64,000 nt of DNA from Geobacillus genomosp. 3 (GTDB lineage: Bacteria; Bacillota; Bacilli; Bacillales; Anoxybacillaceae): the NCBI RefSeq assembly GCF_000445995.2, contig NC_022080.4, forward strand, positions 682,001 through 746,000. The letters are read 5' to 3'. Position numbers and translations under genes: made by a program. Below are positions 58,443 to 64,000 of the stretch, piece by piece. Numbering within the stretch: the first letter of the stretch is position 1; every line of letters begins with the position of its first letter. A model generated the notes under the pieces. The model was not told the origin of the DNA and searched no databases. It saw nothing but the letters and a program-made list of their open reading frames with translations.

Positions 58443-59029
58443 GATCTTTCCTCCATTTCGCATTTCCGGGCGTAGAAGCGGGCGATTTTGTTTGGCGCCG
58501 GGCGGCGCGGGATGCCAAGCGACTCAAGCAGGCGCAAAAATCGCTCCTCGCCCGTTTTGGCGTTGTCCGTCTCATATTCGAGTTCATAATCTTCGCTTTG
58601 CAAGTAGAAGTTGCGGTCAAGGCATAGCAGGCCGCTTTCGTACGAACATTGGGCGCGCTCGGTGATCAAAGAGCCGAAACAGCGCACCTTGTGCGGGTCA
58701 ACGCCCATTTCTGAAAGCAAGACCGCGATCGTCCCGTACAGCGGCGCGCCCGCGAGCAACGCTTCGGCTTCGGAAGCGGTGAGCGGCTCATGCGTCTCGA
58801 GAAGCGACCCGTCCGCCCGTGTTTGTTTCAATGTCAGCGTAAACCGCCCTTCTTTCACCCGGATGCGCAGTGCCGCTGCCTGCCTTTTCAAGGCGAACGA
58901 AGGGGTGTCAAAGTAATGATTTTCCTGGCGGCGGAAAGCGCCATCATCCAACCGGAAGGCGGCGCGTACGGCGGCGAATTCCTCCGCAGTCAGCAAGTTT
59001 TTGAATTCGATTTCGATTTCTTGGCGCAT
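58439..59029 (-). CDS. yjbK: CYTH-domain protein YjbK
   Basis: This 196-residue protein begins [14 protein letters not shown] with the ExExK motif of the CYTH superfamily (triphosphate-tunnel fold). Further basic/acidic strands are in [18 protein letters not shown] and YELEYETDN. It probably hydrolyses a triphosphate substrate, not known. The start is ATG 59029 after GAGGAGAAAACA. It overlaps yjbJ by 4 nt. Confidence 0.9.
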   Translation of the reverse strand: MRQEIEIEFKNLLTAEEFAAVRAAFRLDDGAFRRQENHYFDTPSFALKRQAAALRIRVKEGRFTLTLKQTRADGSLLETHEPLTASEAEALLAGAPLYGTIAVLLSEMGVDPHKVRCFGSLITERAQCSYESGLLCLDRNFYLQSEDYELEYETDNAKTGEERFLRLLESLGIPRRPAPNKIARFYARKCEMEERS

Positions 59030-59158
59030 TGTTTTCTCCTCAAGTAAACAGTCTCCTTTTATTATCGGCGGTTTTCCGACGAATATCAATTATTTCGCCC
59101 ACATAGGGTGAATATGGTAAAATAAAGGGCGGATGGTTGATGCGGAAGGAGAGAAAGT

Positions 59159-59536
59159 ATGAACAACAAAGTGATCGTTGAACGGGCAGAGCGAAAAGAC
59201 AGCCGGCTTTGGCTGTATGCTAACGATGTGCCGGTTCCGCTCGCCCATGTGACGCCAAAACGCCATATGCTCGTTGATTCGGATGCATTGGCGTTTGTGT
59301 ATATTTTAGAGACAAACGACCGTTTTCTCTATGTTATGATTCCGAAAGAGTGGTGGCCGGAGCTGAAGGAGACGCTCGCGGAAAACGAACCCGTTTGGCT
59401 GAAAAGCGGGGAAGGGGCGGTCGAACTCGAACAGTTTGGTGAAGAGTTAGCCTATTTGCTTGAAAATATCCGCGGCAATGCTAATTATGGCGAGATGCTT
59501 GAACAAGCGGTGCAAGACGTGTTTTGGATCGAATAA
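59159..59536 (+). CDS. yjbL: YjbL, UPF0738 family protein
   Basis: This 125-residue acidic soluble protein (NNKVIVERAERKDSRLWLYANDVPVPLAHVTPKRHMLVDSD) has unknown function and is conserved in this position in Bacillus. The start ATG 59159 follows GGAAGGAGAG. It is divergent from yjbK. Confidence 0.85.
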   Translation: MNNKVIVERAERKDSRLWLYANDVPVPLAHVTPKRHMLVDSDALAFVYILETNDRFLYVMIPKEWWPELKETLAENEPVWLKSGEGAVELEQFGEELAYLLENIRGNANYGEMLEQAVQDVFWIE

Positions 59537-59641
59537 GAAAGCCGGTTGCCTGCCTTTAAGAGGGGGCGGGGGAAGAGCGTGGGCGGCAAAACAGGCTGGC
59601 GGATGCCGAGGCAGACTGAACACATGTAGGCAGGTGATACG

Positions 59642-60280
59642 ATGGTAAACCATTGGGATTTGTTTTTAGCCCCGTATAAACAGGCGGTCGAGGAGTTGAA
59701 AGTGAAACTAAGGGGGATTCGCGCCCAGTTTGAGATGATTGAGGCTCATTCGCCGATCGAATTTGTCACCGGACGGGTGAAGCCGATTGCCAGCATTTTA
59801 GATAAAGCCCAAAAGAAAAACATCCCGCTCGACCGTCTCGAGGAAGAGATGCAAGATATTGCAGGGCTTCGCATTATGTGTCAATTTGTCGATGACATTA
59901 AAACGGTCGTTGAGCTGTTGCGTAAGCGCAACGATTTTACGATCGTTGAGGAGCGCGATTACGTCACGCAAAAAAAAGAAAGCGGTTATCGTTCGTATCA
60001 TGTCGTGATTCAATATCCCGTTCAGACGATCCGCGGCGAGAAAAACATTTTGGCGGAAATTCAAATTCGCACGCTGGCGATGAATTTTTGGGCGACGATT
60101 GAACACTCGCTGAACTATAAATATAGCGGCCGCTTTCCGGAAGATATTAAAGCTCGGCTGCAGCGCGCGGCGGAGGCTGCCTACCGTCTCGATGAGGAGA
60201 TGTCAAAAATTCGCGTTGAAATTCAAGAAGCGCAAGCTGTTTTTTCACGAAAACAAGAAGCAAAAGGGGAAGGGCAATGA
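59642..60280 (+). CDS. relQ: Small alarmone synthetase RelQ (GTP pyrophosphokinase)
   Basis: This 212-residue single-domain (p)ppGpp synthetase lacks the hydrolase and regulatory domains of Rel. Motifs are [30 protein letters not shown] and [24 protein letters not shown]. It corresponds to B. subtilis YjbM/SasB. It overlaps nadK by 4 nt, so alarmone and NADP synthesis are coupled at the expression level. Confidence 0.94.
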   Translation: MVNHWDLFLAPYKQAVEELKVKLRGIRAQFEMIEAHSPIEFVTGRVKPIASILDKAQKKNIPLDRLEEEMQDIAGLRIMCQFVDDIKTVVELLRKRNDFTIVEERDYVTQKKESGYRSYHVVIQYPVQTIRGEKNILAEIQIRTLAMNFWATIEHSLNYKYSGRFPEDIKARLQRAAEAAYRLDEEMSKIRVEIQEAQAVFSRKQEAKGEGQ

Positions 60281-61092
60281 AACGAACCGATGCACCGCTG
60301 GCCTTCGCCATTACGTCAAAAGGGGACGATACGTCGAACGCCCTTGCGCAAAAGATGAAAACGTATTTGCTTGATTTTGATTTGCGCTACGATGAGGAAG
60401 CACCGGATTTGGTCATTTCCGTCGGCGGGGATGGGACGCTGTTGTACGCGTTCCACCGCTATTGCCACCGGTTGGACAAGACGGCGTTTGTCGGCGTTCA
60501 TACCGGCCATCTCGGCTTTTACGCCGACTGGGTGCCGGAAGAAATCGAAAAGCTCGTAATTGCCATTGCTAAAACACCATACCAAGTGGTGGAGTATCCG
60601 CTGCTTGAGGTGACGATCCGTTACATTAACGGCGGGAGTGCGGCAAAGTATTTAGCGCTCAACGAATGCACGGTCAAATGCGTAAGTGGGACGCTCGTCA
60701 TGGATGTTGAAATTCGCGGCGATTTGTTTGAGCGGTTTCGCGGCGACGGGCTGTGCATTTCCACGCCGACCGGAAGCACGGCCTACAATAAGGCGCTTGG
60801 GGGAGCGATTTTGCACCCGTCGCTCGAAGCGATTCAAGTGACGGAGATGGCATCCATCAACAACCGCGTCTTCCGGACGATCGGCTCGCCGCTTGTGCTG
60901 CCGGCGCACCATACGTGCTTGCTAAAGCCGGTCAATCATATCGATTTTCAAATTACAGTCGATCATTTGTCGCTCGTACATAAAGAAGTTAAATCCATTC
61001 AATGCCGGGTCGCCGACGAAAAAGTGCGTTTCGCCCGTTTCCGGCCGTTTCCGTTTTGGCGGCGGGTGCGCGACTCGTTCATCACCGACTGA
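60277..61092 (+). CDS. nadK: NAD kinase
   Basis: This 271-residue enzyme phosphorylates NAD to NADP. The family motifs are [18 protein letters not shown] and [20 protein letters not shown]. The start overlaps relQ (ATGA). It is YjbN/PpnK by position. Confidence 0.96.
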   Translation: MKRTDAPLAFAITSKGDDTSNALAQKMKTYLLDFDLRYDEEAPDLVISVGGDGTLLYAFHRYCHRLDKTAFVGVHTGHLGFYADWVPEEIEKLVIAIAKTPYQVVEYPLLEVTIRYINGGSAAKYLALNECTVKCVSGTLVMDVEIRGDLFERFRGDGLCISTPTGSTAYNKALGGAILHPSLEAIQVTEMASINNRVFRTIGSPLVLPAHHTCLLKPVNHIDFQITVDHLSLVHKEVKSIQCRVADEKVRFARFRPFPFWRRVRDSFITD

Positions 61093-61222
61093 TGCCCATC
61101 CGGCGCCGGTCGACTGCTGCTTCGGCGGGAGGAAAACGCGCCGGTGTTCCTGTTTGGCGCGAAGCAGCGAACAGGTGGGGCGTTGGTGATTGACCAGGAC
61201 TCCCATAGAAAGGTGGACGAAC

Positions 61223-62122
61223 ATGCCGCCGTTTACACTGACCGTTTTGATCGACAAACAGCATGATGGAAAGCTGCTGCGTCAGTTTTTGCAGGAGATG
61301 GGCATCTCGAGGACGGCGCTCACCGATATCAAGTTTCATGGTGGGGCGCTCTGTGTTGACGGCCGTCCGGTCACAGTTCGTCACGTGTTGCACGCCGGCG
61401 AGACGCTGTCGGTTGTGTTTCCGCCGGAGCGGACGAGCGATTGGATGGATCCGGAAGAGATGCCGCTTCATATCGTGTACGAAGACGATTACGTCCTTGT
61501 CGTCGACAAACCGGCCGGGTTAGCGACGATCCCGTCGCGCCATCATCCGGGCGGAACGCTTGCCAACGGCCTGCTGCACCATTACCGAAAGCAGCAGCTC
61601 GACTCCACCGTTCATATTGTGACAAGATTAGACCGCGACACATCCGGGCTTGTGCTCGTCGCCAAGCACCGCCACGTTCACCATTTGTTGTCCACGCTCC
61701 AGCAAAAAGGAAACGTAGCGCGTACATACGAGGCCATTTGCCACGGTGTCATCGTTGACGACCAAGGAACGATTGAGGCGCCGATCGGTCGCCGAAGCGA
61801 CAGCATCATCGCCCGCGAAGTGCGGGCAGACGGCAAGCCGGCCGTCACCCATTTCCGTGTGCTCGAGCGGCTTCGCGGCTATACGCACGTATCGTTGCAA
61901 CTTGAAACGGGACGCACGCACCAAATCCGCGTTCATTTGGCTTATGTTGGCCATCCGCTCGCCGGGGACGACCTCTATGGCGGAAACCGGGAGATGATCG
62001 ACCGCCAGGCGCTTCATAGCCGCCAGCTTTCGTTTTTCCATCCATTTGAACGCCGCTGGTTGACATTTGCCGCTCCGCTTCCCCAAGATATGGCGCGCCT
62101 CATGGAAACGATGCGCGAATGA
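61223..62122 (+). CDS. rluD: RluD-family 23S rRNA pseudouridine synthase
   Basis: This 299-residue protein has a short S4-like N-terminus (GKLLRQFLQEMGISRTALTDIKFHGGALCVDGRPV) and the catalytic Asp in VTRLDRDTSGLVLVAK. ETGRTHQIRVHLAYVGHPLAGDDLYG follows. It modifies ribosomal RNA and corresponds to YjbO. The start is ATG 61223 behind AAAGGTGG. Confidence 0.93.
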   Translation: MPPFTLTVLIDKQHDGKLLRQFLQEMGISRTALTDIKFHGGALCVDGRPVTVRHVLHAGETLSVVFPPERTSDWMDPEEMPLHIVYEDDYVLVVDKPAGLATIPSRHHPGGTLANGLLHHYRKQQLDSTVHIVTRLDRDTSGLVLVAKHRHVHHLLSTLQQKGNVARTYEAICHGVIVDDQGTIEAPIGRRSDSIIAREVRADGKPAVTHFRVLERLRGYTHVSLQLETGRTHQIRVHLAYVGHPLAGDDLYGGNREMIDRQALHSRQLSFFHPFERRWLTFAAPLPQDMARLMETMRE

Positions 62123-62131
62123 AGCGTCGGT

Positions 62132-62869
62132 TTATGGGAACGAACGGAATTTTTTCGGAACATATGGCATCGATGACGGCACCGAGACGGTCTCCATTTC
62201 CGGATAGCGCAACGCAGTGAGCGCACCGCCGAACACACAGCCGGTGTCGATGTTGACGGTTCGTCCGATAAACCGCGGAGTTTTGACAGGCGTATGGCCA
62301 TAGACGACCCATGCGGCGCCGCGATACCGCTTCGCCCAGTCGCGGCGCACCGGCGTCCCGTCCGGGTTTGTTTCGCCGGTGATGTCCCCATATAGAACGA
62401 ATGTCTTCACTTTTTTGTCCGTCCGCCCGATATAATCATGGCGAATGCCGGCGTGGGCGATGACAAGGCGCCCCTCATCCAAAACGGCGTACAGCGGCGC
62501 CTGCTCATACAGGCGGATAAATTGGCGGCGGACCATCTCCTGTTCGCTCGGGGGCAAGGCGTGGTATTCCGCGACGGTCGTCTCAAGACCGTGGGCGATT
62601 TGCACGTTGCGCCCTAAAAAGAAGCGGTACAGCTTATTGCAATGGTTGCCCGGCACATAGTAAGCCAGCTTTCGCTCGACAAGGGCGGAGACGATTTTGA
62701 TCATGTTCAGCGACTCGGGGCCGCGGTCAGTCAAATCGCCGACAAACCCGAGCTTCCGCCCGTCCGGATGAATCGGTATCCCTTCGTCCCAGATATAGCC
62801 GAGTTTTTCTGTCAACGCAGCAAATTCGCGGCGGCAGCCGTGAATATCGCCGATAATGTCAATGGCCAT
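62132..62869 (-). CDS. prpE: Bis(5'-nucleosyl)-tetraphosphatase PrpE
   Basis: This 245-residue metallophosphatase has the conserved blocks [25 protein letters not shown] and YGHTPVK. B. subtilis PrpE splits Ap4A and has weak protein-phosphatase activity. It converges with rluD, with only 9 bp between stops. The start is ATG 62869. Confidence 0.93.
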   Translation of the reverse strand: MAIDIIGDIHGCRREFAALTEKLGYIWDEGIPIHPDGRKLGFVGDLTDRGPESLNMIKIVSALVERKLAYYVPGNHCNKLYRFFLGRNVQIAHGLETTVAEYHALPPSEQEMVRRQFIRLYEQAPLYAVLDEGRLVIAHAGIRHDYIGRTDKKVKTFVLYGDITGETNPDGTPVRRDWAKRYRGAAWVVYGHTPVKTPRFIGRTVNIDTGCVFGGALTALRYPEMETVSVPSSMPYVPKKFRSFP

Positions 62870-62984
62870 AAGAGGCGCTCCTTTCTCACTATGGTCGGTG
62901 TACTACCAGTATGTCCGTCAGGCAATAGAAAGAAAAGAGGAGATTGTGCCGAGATAGCCGCAAAATGGGAGACGGACGGCAAAA

Positions 62985-63018
62985 ACGAAGCCGCCTGCCG
63001 ATGATCGGCAAGCGGCTA
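62985..63018 (-). terminator. Terminator after the rodA-type gene
   Basis: agccgcctgcc (62989-62999) and ggcaagcggct (63007-63017) form an 11-bp stem with one mismatch. On the minus strand TTTTT follows close by. It overlaps the stop region. Confidence 0.75.
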
Positions 63019-64000
63019 TTCGTCGCTCGCGAACATAAATTTCCGCGTCCGCGAATGGACGTTTAAGACAAGGCCGATCGCCAGCATGTACGTGGCGAGC
63101 GAGCTTCCTCCGTAGCTGATAAACGGCAGCGGCAGCCCGGTGATCGGCAACAGCCCGATCGTCATGCCGATGTTTTGGAACACTTGGAACGTGATCATGC
63201 CGACGACGCCGGCGCATAAATAGCTGCCATACAAATCGTTGCTCTCAAGCGCGATATGAACCATGCGGTAAACAAGCAGGAAAAAGAGCGAAACGACGAT
63301 GCTCGAACCGACGAATCCGAACTGTTCGGCAATGACGCCGAAAATAAAGTCGGTATGCGCCTCAGGCAAATACACTTGCAAATTGCCGAGCCCTTTTCCG
63401 TACAGCTCCCCCGACCCGATGGCCATCAACGAACGGATGAGCTGGAATCCTTGCTCGTTTGAATATTCATATGGGGCAAGCCAACCGTAAAATCGGTTTA
63501 ACTGATAATCTTCTTTAATGATATATTGATGGAAGAAATCAGGAAAATAAAAGAAAATAAAGACTACCGTCGCCACAGCCGCTACTCCGGAAAAGACGAT
63601 GCCGAAAATAATGCGCCAGCGGATGCCGGAAACAAGGACTAACGTGGCGGTGATGGCCGTAAACACCATCGACATCCCCAAATCTGGCTGTTTAGCGAGC
63701 AAAAAGAGAGGCGGCAGGACGGTGAGAGCGATTTTGCCGAGCAGTTTGAAATCATCGCGGATCATGGGTTCGGGATATTTTTCCCGATGATTGACGATGA
63801 TGCGGCTCAAAACGAGAATCATGAAAATTTTCATTAACTCCGATGGCTGGAAGTTCCCGCCCGGGAGGCTGTACCAGCTTGTCGCCCCCTTGATCGTGAC
63901 AGTTCCGGGAACGTTCAGCTCGAGCCCGAGCAAAAGCAACATGCCAAGCCCATATAAATACCAGGCGATTTGAAAGAGCCGATCGTAGTCGATAATCATC
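63016..64000 (-). CDS. rodA: RodA/FtsW-family SEDS glycosyltransferase, C-terminal part (5' end outside window)
   Basis: At least 327 residues are present, with about eight or nine helices. Features of SEDS peptidoglycan polymerases are GNFQPSELMKIF, QPDLGMSMVF, GKGLGNLQVYLPEAHTDFIFGVIAEQFGF with the catalytic Asp, and LPITGLPLPFISYGGSSLATYM. The wording (AHTDFIF, GLPLPFISYGG) favours RodA over FtsW or SpoVE. The frame stays open to the right edge, and MIIDYD at 63999 is probably internal. Confidence 0.9.
   Translation of the reverse strand, partial: MIIDYDRLFQIAWYLYGLGMLLLLGLELNVPGTVTIKGATSWYSLPGGNFQPSELMKIFMILVLSRIIVNHREKYPEPMIRDDFKLLGKIALTVLPPLFLLAKQPDLGMSMVFTAITATLVLVSGIRWRIIFGIVFSGVAAVATVVFIFFYFPDFFHQYIIKEDYQLNRFYGWLAPYEYSNEQGFQLIRSLMAIGSGELYGKGLGNLQVYLPEAHTDFIFGVIAEQFGFVGSSIVVSLFFLLVYRMVHIALESNDLYGSYLCAGVVGMITFQVFQNIGMTIGLLPITGLPLPFISYGGSSLATYMLAIGLVLNVHSRTRKFMFASDE

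Overview
This window looks like a chromosomal segment of a thermophilic, denitrification-capable Geobacillus or close relative (inference). The support is the B. subtilis-like gene order (argCJBD-carAB-argF-yjzC, fabHF-yjaZ, yjbA-trpS-opp, spx-yjbE-mecA-cls-coiA-pepF-spxH-yjbI-L-relQ-nadK-rluD-prpE), the GC-rich coding sequence with frequent GTG/TTG starts, and purine-rich Shine-Dalgarno sites. I see no rRNA, tRNA, prophage, intact insertion sequence or CRISPR array.

Region 1 (1-18.6 kb) is an anaerobic respiration and nitrogen-oxide island. It holds the 3' end of a copper nitrite reductase, a divergent acetolactate-synthase-like enzyme, a hemerythrin-like protein joined to narGHJI, two Fnr paralogues, a molybdate permease gene, molybdenum-cofactor genes (moaA, moeA-mobB-moaE-moaD), a RIC-type iron-sulfur repair protein, a cytoplasmic chemoreceptor-like protein and a YwiC-like membrane protein. 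Five Fnr-type boxes (TGTGA-N6-TCACA, perfect to 8/10) lie 32-33 bp, centre to centre, from a plausible -10 hexamer. They precede the acetolactate-synthase gene, fnr1, modB, ric and the chemoreceptor gene, so one Fnr regulon covers most of the island. The narGHJI promoter has no such box.

Region 2 (18.6-34.5 kb) holds the arginine operon argCJBD-carAB-argF, whose junctions mostly overlap, then yjzC, clpB under a perfect CtsR operator, and a TetR-MMPL exporter pair with palindromes in and around the exporter promoter.

Region 3 (34.5-48.7 kb) holds a hydrolase-fold protein lacking its nucleophile serine, fabH-fabF behind a FapR-like site, the putative metalloprotease YjaZ, YjbA, trpS under a T-box leader, and the oligopeptide permease operon oppABCDF with a long leader containing a cre-like site.

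Region 4 (48.7-64 kb) is a stress and competence block: spx with a structured leader, a TerC-family protein, mecA, cls, coiA, pepF, an RsaE/RoxS-type small RNA next to spxH, truncated haemoglobin, a lytic transglycosylase, a CYTH protein, relQ, nadK, an RluD-family pseudouridine synthase, prpE, and the start of a RodA-type gene that runs off the window.

Nitrate and nitrite reduction, nitric-oxide and iron-sulfur damage control (RIC, truncated haemoglobin, RoxS, SpxH/Spx) and molybdenum-cofactor supply recur across the window. This suggests a physiology built around moving between oxygen and nitrogen-oxide respiration.
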